37,043 bases of DNA from Halanaerobium salsuginis (lineage in GTDB: Bacteria; Bacillota; Halanaerobiia; Halanaerobiales; Halanaerobiaceae), in contig NZ_FOTI01000029.1 in NCBI RefSeq assembly GCF_900114545.1, forward strand, positions 1 to 37,043, read 5' to 3'. Shown here piece by piece: positions 1-9,500 of this stretch. The notes beneath the pieces were generated by a model. It worked only from the letters and a program-made list of their open reading frames with translations. It searched no databases and was not told the DNA's origin. A program made the position numbers and the translations under genes. Each line of letters begins with the position of its first letter. Position 1 is the stretch's first letter.

Positions 1-150
1 AACTAGATTAAAATCATTCATATCAAGATATTTATTAATTGTTTTGCGATCATGACCTGTTTTTCTCATTATTTCAGCCACATTTAGACCTTTCTTAAAG
101 TACAGTTTTTTGATATCATTAATATCAGTCATTGCTAATGTCATCTCCAT
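1..150 (-). CDS. istA: IS21-family transposase (IstA), N-terminal 50 residues only
   Basis: Only the first 50 codons are in the window; the gene runs off the left edge. The translation contains an N-terminal helix-turn-helix of the IstA type (KKLYFKKGLNVAEIMRKTGH followed by DRKTINKYLD), which binds the element's terminal repeats. A purine-rich AGGGAGGA lies just before the ATG at 150. The second ATG at 144 is better spaced from it and may be the true start. The catalytic DDE domain and the partner ATPase gene istB are not visible. Confidence 0.75.
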   Translation of the reverse strand, partial: MEMTLAMTDINDIKKLYFKKGLNVAEIMRKTGHDRKTINKYLDMNDFNLV

Positions 151-174
151 TTTCCTCCCTTATATAAGTTGTGG

Positions 175-202
175 TTGACTTAATATAAGGGTACGGTATT
201 TT
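175..202 (+). promoter_or_regulatory. Possible outward-reading promoter in the IS end
   Basis: TTGACT (175-180) and TATTTT (197-202) are separated by 16 bases and point out of the insertion sequence towards the MATE remnant and merR. If active, it could transcribe the MerR gene, whose native promoter was probably lost with the 5' end of the MATE gene. The -10 box is weak. Confidence 0.35.
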
Positions 203-305
203 GGGGGTGACTGCAATGACTTTTTTATTCTGCAATAATAGGGAATTTTAGTTTGCAACTTTCGGGAATACTACATTGCAATTCCCGGTAATTTTAGTAT
301 ACAAC

Positions 306-1277
306 AAATATGCGGCTGTTTCGGGAACAATTTATTATCTTTCAATTTGCTTCATTGGGATTCCTTTTATTACAGCTTATAATATTATTAGCTCCATTTT
401 TCGTGGCATGGGTGATTCTAAAAGTCCAATGTATTTTATAGCAGTTGCTTGTGTTTCAAATATTGCTCTTGATTATATTTTAATAGGTATGTTGGGGCTT
501 GGTGCAGTTGGTGCTGCATTGGGAACAACGCTATCCCAGACAATAAGCGTTCTTATATCTATTATCGTAATTATTAAACGAAAGACAGGAATAACTCTCA
601 AATTGAAAGATTTTAAACCACACAAAAAAATAATGAGTGGGTTGTTGAACATTGGTATACCTATTGCATTACAGGATGGATTCATCCAGGTTTCATTTAT
701 TGTAATTACCGTAATTGCAAATCAACGAGGTTTAAATGATGCGGCTGCAGTTGGAATTGTGGAAAAAATTATTGGTGTCTTATTTCTCGTTCCATCGTCC
801 ATGACATCAGCAGTGTCCGCTCTTTCCGCACAAAATATTGGAGCCGGAAAGCATGATAGAGCACGTCTTACTTTACTTTATGCCGTTATCATATCCGTTG
901 CATGGGGAACAATTGCGGTAATTGCTATGCAATATACTGCTGAACCTTTTATTGGATTATTTTCTAATAACACAGATGTTATATTACTTGGGAGTCAATA
1001 CATGAGAGGTTATGTGTGGGATTGCATCCTTGCGGGGATTCACTTTAGTTTTAGTGGCTATTTCTGTGCTTACGGCCTATCCTCTATCTCATTTTTTCAC
1101 AATTCATTGTCAATTGTATTTGTTCGTATTCCACTTTCCTATTTTGCCTCAAAGTATTTTACAAATACACTTTTCCCAATGGGACTTGCTTCCCCTAGTG
1201 GATCTGCGTTATCTGTTATAATTTGTGTAATAGTCTTTATCTGGATTAATAAGCGGCATACGAAAGCTAAATACTAA
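306..1277 (+). pseudogene. MATE-family multidrug/Na+ antiporter, 5' end removed by the IS
   Basis: About 323 codons of a MATE efflux transporter remain, against a usual length near 450. The surviving part starts around the fourth membrane helix (IGIPFITAYNIISSIFRGMG is the conserved G-PF...RG-GD region) and runs through the second six-helix bundle to a natural stop. The first three or four helices are missing and the reading frame continues straight into the IS terminal repeats, so the loss coincides with the insertion. The only upstream in-frame start is a TTG inside the IS repeats without a Shine-Dalgarno site, so a functional product is unlikely. The MerR gene 30 bases downstream was probably its co-transcribed regulator. 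Confidence 0.8.
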
Positions 1278-1307
1278 GAAAAGATTGCAAGAAAGGAGTT
1301 AAAAGAT

Positions 1308-2135
1308 ATGGAGAAACAAGAATTGTTTAAAATTGGAGATGTAGCAAAGATGTTTCATATAAGCGTAGGTTCTTTACGCCATTATGAAAAATTTGGGTTG
1401 CTAAAACCTGAATATACTGATCAAGAAACTGGATATCGTTATTACAGTACAAGACAATTTGAATGTTTGAACACAATTCGATATCTACGTGTGCTAGATA
1501 TGCCCCTGGATCAAATTGCTGAATTCTTAAGAAATCGTGATGTGAAAAAAATACAAGAAATGCTTCAGCAACAAAAAAAAAGAGTTGTCATGAAGCAAAA
1601 CGAATTGCAAATTATTGAAAAGAAGATCGAAAACCGATTACAGCAGTTGCAGGATACACTGTCCTCAGAGTTGGATACAGTACGTATCATACAAACAGGT
1701 CCACGTCGTATTACCTGGATACGTAATAAACTTAGACCAAAATCTTACCTCGATCTGGAAACCTCTATTCGGCAGTTGGAAAAGCAGCAGGAAAATACAG
1801 TTGTGTTTCCTGGAAAAGTTGGTATTGGTATTACAAAAGAGCGATTGCTAAAAAAACAGTATGAAACCTATGATATAGTTTTTCTGGTTCTAGATCAGGA
1901 AGATAACTATAACGGAATTGTAGAAGAATTACCTAATGAAACGAGCGTTGCAATACGCTTTTGTGGTAGCCATGCAGATGCACCTGTATATTACGCAAAG
2001 CTTGCCAATTTTATACTAGCGCACAAGCTAACAATAACAGGTTTTTCAAAAGAAATTACTATGATTGATTATGGAATAACAAATGATATAACTAAGTTTG
2101 TCACAGAAATACAAATACCGGTTGCAGCCATTTAA
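1308..2135 (+). CDS. MerR-family regulator with GyrI-like effector domain (BmrR type)
   Basis: A 275-residue regulator. Residues 1-75 form the winged helix-turn-helix (FKIGDVAKMFHISVGSLRHY, then YEKFGLLKP and GYRYYS), followed by a long coiled-coil dimerisation helix (about 78-120). A C-terminal domain of about 150 residues looks like the GyrI-like effector-binding fold of BmrR-type multidrug sensors. These proteins bind cationic drugs and activate efflux genes from promoters with long spacers. AAGGAG lies 11 bases before the ATG. It sits 30 bases after the truncated MATE gene, its likely former target. It looks intact but has lost its original operon promoter. Ligand unknown. Confidence 0.85.
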   Translation: MEKQELFKIGDVAKMFHISVGSLRHYEKFGLLKPEYTDQETGYRYYSTRQFECLNTIRYLRVLDMPLDQIAEFLRNRDVKKIQEMLQQQKKRVVMKQNELQIIEKKIENRLQQLQDTLSSELDTVRIIQTGPRRITWIRNKLRPKSYLDLETSIRQLEKQQENTVVFPGKVGIGITKERLLKKQYETYDIVFLVLDQEDNYNGIVEELPNETSVAIRFCGSHADAPVYYAKLANFILAHKLTITGFSKEITMIDYGITNDITKFVTEIQIPVAAI

Positions 2136-2219
2136 CATGAAAAAAATCGCCACTGAAAGACTTTATAGATTATCAGGATAATGAATACTCATAAATAAAG
2201 GAGTAAGAAAAACTGTTGT

Positions 2220-2280
2220 GATTGTAGAAACAACTAGCAATATTATCTGATTGGTCCATAATAATAGCTTTTTGCTTCAT
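2220..2280 (-). pseudogene. Possible N-terminal remnant of a UxaA/SAF-domain hydrolase
   Basis: Read on the minus strand from an ATG at 2280, the first 18 or so residues (MKQKAIIMDQSDNIASCF) resemble the start of UxaA-family SAF-domain proteins, which typically begin MKKKAI...DNVA. The similarity then stops and the frame soon ends. It is best seen as debris beside the IS-disturbed region. The match is short and may be chance. Confidence 0.25.
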
Positions 2281-2363
2281 AAAATATCTCTGCTTTCTAA
2301 TTTGTACCTAAAAAGTGAGCCAAAACATTTATTCTGGGCACAAAAAACAGACTAGCTGTTTTA

Positions 2364-2537
2364 ATGACTGAAAATGAAATTAAAACTATGACTAATTTAA
2401 GTGATAAAACTGGATATGATAAAAATACTGTTTCTAACTGATATAATCAAAAGTTAAGTAGGTTTTAAGATAAAATTTTAGATACTTTTTGTGAAATTTT
2501 TAATTATCAACTAGGAGATATCATTGTTTATAAATAA
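2364..2537 (+). pseudogene. Cro/CI-type helix-turn-helix regulator (YozG-like), two in-frame stops
   Basis: Reading from 2364 gives a small XRE-like repressor. Its first helices are intact (MTENEIKTMTNLSDKTGYDK then NTVSN), followed by a TGA at 2439-2441, YNQKLSRF, a TAA at 2466-2468, then the characteristic end DKILDTFCEIFNYQLGDIIVYK and a natural TAA at 2535-2537. The family normally continues through the first stop as SNLYN-K and through the second as D-ILDKIC, so both stops interrupt a once continuous gene of about 65-70 codons. No frameshift is needed. The open frame extends to 2319 without a better start. Confidence 0.7.
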
Positions 2538-2631
2538 AAATAATGTTTTTTAATTTTATTTAAAATAATAATTAAGTATAATTTCATTACTACTTATATA
2601 TTTAATGATTTTATAATATACAAAAAAATAT
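2538..2631. other. A+T-rich spacer after gajB
   Basis: Ninety-four bases of nearly pure A+T between the end of the Cro/CI-like pseudogene and the stop codon of gajB. I see no G+C-rich stem that would make a convincing terminator. Confidence 0.4.
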
Positions 2632-4452
2632 CTATAATGCAAAATTATTCTTAGGGTATATTATTTCCACTTCTTTTTTCGCTCGTGTACATGCAGTATG
2701 AAATAGATTTTGATGTTCATCGTTATTCATATCCCACTGATATCCATAGTTAATGCTTTCCCATGGAATATCTGCAAACCATGGTATTATTACAAAATCA
2801 AACTCACGTCCTTTAGATTGATGAACTGTCATTACAGAAATATCACTATTAAATTTATTCTTACAAATAACCTCATATTGTAAAATTATATTATTAATTA
2901 TAGCTCTTTTTTCGAGCAAATCTCCGTTAATCAAATTATTACTATAAATAATTAGTTTATGTTTAACATAAGAAATGCAACTTAAAGTCATTCTATCACA
3001 AATATAACTATTTCTTTTTTCTTCTTTAAAACATAGATCAATAAATAAATTTAATCCTTGGATAAAGTCTTTCTTTATTTTGGTATAAACATTATTTGCA
3101 TCAGTCCATCTCTTTATATATATGTCCTTTCTGCTCCTATTTGAGACTTTATGTAATGATAACGGAAAGAATATTTTGTTTACTATTTCGTTAGCTATTT
3201 TACTTGTTGATAATTCTTTCATATTGATTAAGTTAATACAAATCGATTTTGCTTGTTCATATGGCGAATAATTAGACCCAATTCTTCTACAACTTAACCC
3301 TTTAAAACAACCTCCACTATTAAATGTGTTTTTCTTTCTTATAAAGCTCGTTATTTCATTAGCTTGTTTATTTTCTAAGCATAATACAGCTATCGACTTA
3401 TAAGAATTTAACTTTTTAAATATACTTTTTTTAACTTCAAGTTTAGTTTTATATTTAGCTTTATTATGTTTTACTGTATCAAAAATATTTATTTTTAAAG
3501 ATCTTTGATTAAGATTATTAATATTAGAAAAATCTATATTGGATCTATGTTTTTTTATTAGTTCCTTATGTATGTATGCTTTATAAATATCTTTTGAAAA
3601 TGTTTCCAATTGATTAAACCGTTCTGGGTCAGCGCCCCTCCATTTATGAATTGTTTGGGCAGCGTCTCCCATTGCAATTAATGTTTTTGGTTCTATCATT
3701 TTAATAATTTCCCATTGTGCTATATCAGAATCCTGAAATTCGTCAATTATTATGATAGGATATTTAGCTCTTAAAATAGATAATATATTAGGGTGCCTTA
3801 GTAACAATTTATTAACCCAATATATTGTTTCATTATGAGAAAAAATACCTTTTCTATTTCTGGACATAATTATATTACTTATTTCATTTAAAAAATCCAT
3901 CTTCCCTTTAAATTTTCTTCCATTCTCTCCGAAATTTTCTGGACCGTAATCGTTATAAATTAATGCAGACCCTTTTAATATATGCAATAATGAATCTTTT
4001 TTATTTTTATTAATTGTACCATTATTAGTAATATAATCTGAAGGAATTTTTAAATTTGCCTTTAAATTTTCCAATTCTTCTTGAGATTGAATTTCAAGTT
4101 CTTCATCAGTTAATAATATTGGATCTTCTGGTATATTTAAAAAACCTTTATAACGACAGATTAAATTCCACCATAATGAATGATAATTATTCACTTCAAC
4201 TATTTTCATCAACTGTTTATCAATTACATTTTTTTTTATTAATTCGTTTAATCTATCTGAAATTTGGTATTTAGCTAAATTAGAAAATGTGAGATATAAG
4301 ATTCGTTGATTTTTATTTATCTTATTACTTAACTTATTTCCAATCATACATCCTAAAGTAGTTTTCCCAGTTCCTGCACTACCAGTTATCAGAAAACACT
4401 TATTAATGTCTATTTCATTGAGTATTTCTTCTTTATCTTTTGATAATTCCAT
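2632..4452 (-). CDS. gajB: Gabija protein GajB, UvrD/Rep-like (SF1A) helicase
   Basis: 606 residues with the full superfamily 1A motif set: Walker A GSAGTGKTT (24-32), motif II IDEFQD (236-241), motif III GDAAQTIHKWRG (262-273), an arginine-containing KKHRSN motif, motif V VMTVHQSKGREFDF and motif VI HTACTRAKKEVEI near the end. In Gabija, GajB assembles around a GajA tetramer and is activated by nucleic-acid ends, and the complex blocks phage infection. Its identity rests on the motifs and on lying directly behind an OLD-type nuclease gene: the gajA stop is 8 bases before this ATG, so translation is probably coupled. It is longer than the roughly 494-residue Bacillus cereus protein. A+T content is visibly higher than in the housekeeping genes to the right, which fits transfer. 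Confidence 0.88.
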   Translation of the reverse strand: MELSKDKEEILNEIDINKCFLITGSAGTGKTTLGCMIGNKLSNKINKNQRILYLTFSNLAKYQISDRLNELIKKNVIDKQLMKIVEVNNYHSLWWNLICRYKGFLNIPEDPILLTDEELEIQSQEELENLKANLKIPSDYITNNGTINKNKKDSLLHILKGSALIYNDYGPENFGENGRKFKGKMDFLNEISNIIMSRNRKGIFSHNETIYWVNKLLLRHPNILSILRAKYPIIIIDEFQDSDIAQWEIIKMIEPKTLIAMGDAAQTIHKWRGADPERFNQLETFSKDIYKAYIHKELIKKHRSNIDFSNINNLNQRSLKINIFDTVKHNKAKYKTKLEVKKSIFKKLNSYKSIAVLCLENKQANEITSFIRKKNTFNSGGCFKGLSCRRIGSNYSPYEQAKSICINLINMKELSTSKIANEIVNKIFFPLSLHKVSNRSRKDIYIKRWTDANNVYTKIKKDFIQGLNLFIDLCFKEEKRNSYICDRMTLSCISYVKHKLIIYSNNLINGDLLEKRAIINNIILQYEVICKNKFNSDISVMTVHQSKGREFDFVIIPWFADIPWESINYGYQWDMNNDEHQNLFHTACTRAKKEVEIIYPKNNFAL

Positions 4453-4460
4453 ATATACAC

Positions 4461-6392
4461 CTACTCACACCAAGGAACCAAAGTACCTTCATTATTTAAC
4501 TGATATTGTCCCAATCCTTTATTATCTTCCCAAATTTCTTTTAATCCATTTAAAATTGTAATTACTGTCTCTGGTATTATATTATTATTTATAAACTCTA
4601 AAGCTATAGCTTCATAAACTCTACGACCTTTATAATCTTTTATAAATTTTATTAAGTCTTCTGGTACAGAATTAGAATCTAGTTCTTTATATGCTTTTAT
4701 TATTTCTTCGGTATCACCCTTATCAGGATATCCTTTTGGATGTTTAGGAAATAAACCTAAGATTTGAGGCCAATATTTTTTTAATGACTTTTTAGGTGAT
4801 ATTTCTCCTGTAATTCCTATACATGATAATAATATATTTGCTCTTTTTTCTTTGTCTAATTTCAGTAAACCCTCTTCAATAATAGATTCTAGAGCTTTCC
4901 CATCTGATAAAGCTATGAAAGGAATGTCATTTTCTTTTAAATCCACTAAAGGGTCAACCTCATCTCCATCCAATACAACAAGAATATTATAACCTGCTTT
5001 TTTAAACCAATATGGTAATAAATCCTTCCCGCCATCTCCTCCATTAATTCCACTTAACCATTCTGCCGGATAATCAGGATTATTCCTCATAAATGTATTA
5101 TATAAACCAGCTTCACTATCCCCTTCCCAAATAATAACTAGTCTTGAAAATAAAGCCTCAAGTAGTTCTAGATCATGTGTTACTTTCTTTCTTAATAATA
5201 TAAAGTCTTTCTTTTTATACATTACACTCTCCAAAGACTTACCATATAGATTTTTATCATCTTCAACATATATCCTTTGAACACCTTCCAAATTTAATAA
5301 TGGAGATAAAACATATGGGGAATGAGTTGTAAATATAAATTGAGTATTTTCTTGAGATATTCTTTTTGTAATATTAATAATATTTCTTTGTAATTGTGGC
5401 TCTAGATTTTGTTCAACTTCCTCTAATAATAATATGTTTCTTTCATTAGTTTTTTCTTTTTCATTACTTATACTAAGTATAATAGAAGTAATATTTTGCA
5501 TACCTCTACCTTGTCTAGAAAAAGGTAAAAACCATTCATTTTCTTCTACTTTATTTAATTGCCCTAATTCTATTTGCCTGAATATATCGTTTTTATTTAT
5601 ATCTCCCACACCAATATTAATGCTTCCATTATTTAATTGCAAATCTTTAGTTAATCGATTAATACTCTCAATTATTTCAGATCCTAAATCTGTACTTGTC
5701 AGTTCTTTAGTCTTAGGACTTATCGACTGTTTAAATTCATCAATTAATTCTTTTTTCCATATATCAAGATTACCCAAGGCACGTGTTAGTAAAGAATATT
5801 TCTGTAATCTCATCTCTCTATCTATATTTCTTCTGTATGATAAAAACGTACATCCTATCCATTCTTTTATTGACCTAGTTAAGGGTTTTATTTGTTCACC
5901 CAATTCATTTAAAATATTTTGCTCGACTTCGACATAGCCATCTTCTGAATTATATGTAGCGGTTAAAAATAATCTAACTACATTTTCAGGATTAGAAACC
6001 TGTTCTATATTATCTATATTAATATAATCTTTTGTATTATTTCCATCATTATCTACTATGATTGCGTACTCAGCTAACTTACATATTTCAATTTCACCAT
6101 CATTTTCACTTTGAAAAAAACAACAACTTTTATCACAAGGAAAATTATTGCATCCTAACACAAGTTCTATTTCAATATTATTTTTTATTTCACCCTGCCA
6201 AAAATCGAATTCATTTAAATAATCTCTTTTCCACCACTGTATGTATGGGTTTAGAACCATATCAATTGCATTTAGTATTGTTGTTTTACCAATATTATTC
6301 TTCCCTATTAATATATTTAAACCTGGTTTAAAATCAAATTCACCGCTTTTTATCCCCCTATAATTATTTATTTTAAGATGTTTAACATACAC
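4461..6392 (-). CDS. gajA: Gabija protein GajA, OLD-family ATPase with TOPRIM nuclease
   Basis: 643 residues from a GTG at 6392, chosen because GAGGAGG sits 8 bases upstream and the protein then opens with VYVKHLKINNYRGIKSGEF, the usual start of OLD/SMC-like ATPases. The frame stays open to an ATG at 6434 without a ribosome site. ATPase motifs: Walker A GKNNIGKT (about 30-37), signature-like RQGRGMQN (about 293-300), Walker B LLLEEVEQ (about 321) and the H-loop TTHSP. The C-terminal TOPRIM domain has WEGDSE (glutamate about 423) and VLDGDEVD (aspartates about 475 and 477), the Mg2+-binding set. GajA nicks or cuts DNA and is restrained by nucleotides. Odd: a cysteine cluster GCNNFPCDKSCC in the ATPase half could bind a metal. 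About 147 bases separate it from res, with only a lone TTGACT as a promoter hint. Confidence 0.88.
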   Translation of the reverse strand: MYVKHLKINNYRGIKSGEFDFKPGLNILIGKNNIGKTTILNAIDMVLNPYIQWWKRDYLNEFDFWQGEIKNNIEIELVLGCNNFPCDKSCCFFQSENDGEIEICKLAEYAIIVDNDGNNTKDYINIDNIEQVSNPENVVRLFLTATYNSEDGYVEVEQNILNELGEQIKPLTRSIKEWIGCTFLSYRRNIDREMRLQKYSLLTRALGNLDIWKKELIDEFKQSISPKTKELTSTDLGSEIIESINRLTKDLQLNNGSINIGVGDINKNDIFRQIELGQLNKVEENEWFLPFSRQGRGMQNITSIILSISNEKEKTNERNILLLEEVEQNLEPQLQRNIINITKRISQENTQFIFTTHSPYVLSPLLNLEGVQRIYVEDDKNLYGKSLESVMYKKKDFILLRKKVTHDLELLEALFSRLVIIWEGDSEAGLYNTFMRNNPDYPAEWLSGINGGDGGKDLLPYWFKKAGYNILVVLDGDEVDPLVDLKENDIPFIALSDGKALESIIEEGLLKLDKEKRANILLSCIGITGEISPKKSLKKYWPQILGLFPKHPKGYPDKGDTEEIIKAYKELDSNSVPEDLIKFIKDYKGRRVYEAIALEFINNNIIPETVITILNGLKEIWEDNKGLGQYQLNNEGTLVPWCE

Positions 6393-6539
6393 AACTAATC
6401 CCTCCTCAAGACACCTCTTCTGAAATAAACACAATTTATTCTACTGAGTGGTTAATTTGCTTCTTATAGAAATATTAAAGGCTACAACTATAAATTTTAT
6501 TAGTCAATTAGCTTTTTATCTGGTTTCAAAAACTATATA

Positions 6540-9500
6540 TTACGTGAATAAAATCTTTCTAAACATCCGAGCTATTATATCCCTGTCTTCAACAAATAAG
6601 ACATTATTCTCTTCGAGTTCTTTTTTCGTCCGGCCCCATTCTTTTCTGATTGTTTTACTATCTGTATTGGAGATAATAAATGAATTTAATATGACTTCAT
6701 CATCTACAGTTTCCTTTAAGTCATCCTGAATACCATTCAATATTTCATATAATTTGATTTTTGGATTCTCCAGGTAATGGAGCATTAGAATTCCTTTCGG
6801 ATCTATGAAATTAATATACTGTTTCTTTCCATCTTTAATCCAGAGAATAAAGTCCGGATAGAAGTTGCCGGCTGCATAAAAGCCTACCCCTTTCCCCCTG
6901 GTTAGATTTCTAAGAATATATATTTCTTTATCTTTAAGACCTGAACTTTCTTTATTCTGAATGAAGAATTCTTTTAAATCCTCAATAAAAGTCTTTTCAT
7001 CTTTATTTAAACCAACAGGTGTAGATTTTAGCTTTCCACCCTGTACCAGTAAAGGCTGGAATAAATGACGGTCAAAATATACGTTGGGAATGAATTTTAT
7101 TCCCTTAAGACGTTGATCATATATTTCATCCTTTTTATCGATTAGGTTTTTAATTTCTTTTATTAATTTCTTGTTTTTCTTCTCAACTTTTACCACATAG
7201 TCCTGAAAATTACCATCTTCTCTGCTTAGTGGAGTATATTTTAGATGTGTATTTTCATATGCTAATCTCTGTGACTGGTAAAATTGAGAGATATATTTCT
7301 TTAGAATTTTGATTATTATATCTTCAATTTCAGCCAGTTTTGCAAATGAGTTAACTGCAAGAGTACTTTTATTACAGTACAATGTGTACAGTTTATTTTC
7401 AATAATTTCTTTAAGTAATTCTTTTTTTATAAGAAGATTACTAAACTGTCTCTGTTTTTTATAGTTAATCATTTCTAGATAAAGTTTATCCCAATCCACA
7501 TAATTAAAGATATCCTTTTCAACCTCGTCTAGATAATATTTTTGTTCAACTGTCAATTCATCCTCTTCCTGCTTTGAAGAACTACTTAATTGTTCTAGTT
7601 TTGGTCTGAGATCAATAGTTACATCAATATCCTTATCTACTTCAAGTTGGATAAATCTATCATCCTGAAAATTATAACCCTCTTCTAGTTTTATAGTTAA
7701 AAGATCATTGCCCAGGAATTGCTTATCTGGTTTGATTGGCAAATCAATTTCTTCGTATCCTGCAGTATCGATTCCTTCTTTTTCTAGATACTCCCGGAAT
7801 TTTTCCATATAATCTGCCTTAATACCAAAGATATTAAGTGTTTCCAGTAGTTTTATAAATGCAGGATGGTCCCTGTCAGTAAAGACTGTACTTCTCTGTA
7901 GAGAATTATTTAATCCTTTTAAGCGAACACCTCTACCAAAGAGCTGTATTATCTGTGAACCCTCGCTTCTACCAATATTCAACAGTCCTATGCTGGAAAC
8001 CCGATAGCTATTCCAGCCCTCTGTAAACTTCCGCGATCCAATTAAAATATTAATATCTGAATTATGACTATTTATCCTGGTAAAAAAGGAATCAGAGAAA
8101 TTATCTTCAAGAATAGTAATACCTGCCTTCTCCAATCGTTTAGTTAAACGGGAGACATCACCAATATTGATTAAAGCAAAATAATCTTTTCCCTTCAGCT
8201 TTAAACCAATCTCACCCTCTGCATTTTTGATCTCATATAATTCTAGATTAGCAGAGCCTATAGAAGAAGTGTTAAATACCTTCAGCAAAAGATCATTATA
8301 GATATCTTCTGCAGACAGATCTTTCTCCTTTAGATAAGAGAATCTACCAGCAAATACATCCTGGCCATCTTTATCTTTAAAACTATGATTATAAATAATA
8401 TCATCAATAGAATTAATAATATCAGTTCGATTATTTAAAAAGTTATTTAGGAATTGAATAACAAATTCAACATCACTAATACTGGTCTTATCGTCAATTG
8501 TTAAACTACCAGAAGCACTAACAGTATGTCCTACAAATAGTAACAAAGGATTCTCCAGATTATATTCAGCAAGTTCCTGTTCTTCATCCTGGTATAAAAG
8601 TTTCTGTTCATAGAAAGAAACAAGATTAGCAAGCAAGAAATTATTATTATATTCTTTAAGCTGACTCTCTTTCAAATTCAAAATATCGTAATCTTTACCA
8701 TACCCATCTTCATAGAAAAATTTATATGAATAATCAAAGATAATTGCCTTTGAGTATTCTTCCAGCAGATTGTTATATAAACTCTTAATACGCTCCTGCT
8801 GTATCTCTAAAAGATTATATTCCTTCATTTTCTTTTCAAGCTGGAAGAGAGACATATTGATATAGGTTTTATTTTTATTGATATTAAAGATTTCATCTCT
8901 CACATTTTCATCTAAACCTATTTCATTAACCTTTTTATTTAGATAATCAGTTTCATTGTCCCATTTTTCAGAACGATCAACACGGGAACCAACAGCCTGT
9001 CCAAAGGTAGCACTATATTCAAAGATAAATCCATCCCGGGCCAGCATCTCGCGATTATCTTTCCAGACATCACCACCACTACCTCTATGTCCTTCATCAA
9101 CCAGGACTAGATTATGCCCTTCAAAACTACCTACCTCTTCACTATCACCCTCACCTGTTTTGGTTTCTACCAGTTTAGTAATTTCAATTACCTCTATCTG
9201 TCCTTTATTAAACATACTACCCTTTAAATTAATAAAGAGATCAGACTCTATGTTACTTAAACGAAATTCTTTAATATGCTGCTGACTTAGGCCACTATTT
9301 GGTGTAACCAATATGATATTATCAATTTCCCGGTCAGTATAGTTTAAATACTGTAAGTAATTAATATGCATAATCAGAGTCTTACCTGAACCAGTAGCCA
9401 TATAATAGGCCAGCTTATGTAAGTCGCTTTCGTTAAAATGGGAATAGCGTTCCTTCTCTTTTTTTACCTTCTTATTTTCTTTATCAATAAAACTATTCAA

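Larger units (their letters stand above)
1..306. mobile_element. IS21-family insertion sequence, one end (rest lies outside the window)
   Basis: The end is marked by three 20-base imperfect direct repeats at 231-250, 254-273 and 277-296. Each starts TGCA and carries a GGGAAT or CCGGTAAT core, and they recur every 23 bases. A partial fourth copy starts at 212. Tandem terminal repeats of this kind are typical of IS21 elements, where they bind the transposase. Read inward, the tip would be TGTTGTATAC (306-297), giving the TG start usual for the family. Past about 306 the sequence continues as MATE transporter coding sequence, so the junction is near 306. The exact tip and any target duplication cannot be fixed because the other end is missing. 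Confidence 0.75.

Noticed and set aside
276-305. TTG at 276 as the start of a functional shortened MATE protein
   Set aside because: The codons up to 305 are IS terminal repeat sequence, there is no ribosome site, and the first membrane helices would be missing.
2439-2468. TGA and TAA in the small repressor as recoded or read-through codons
   Set aside because: Two different stops within ten codons, no recoding element and no product family using them; simple decay explains it better.
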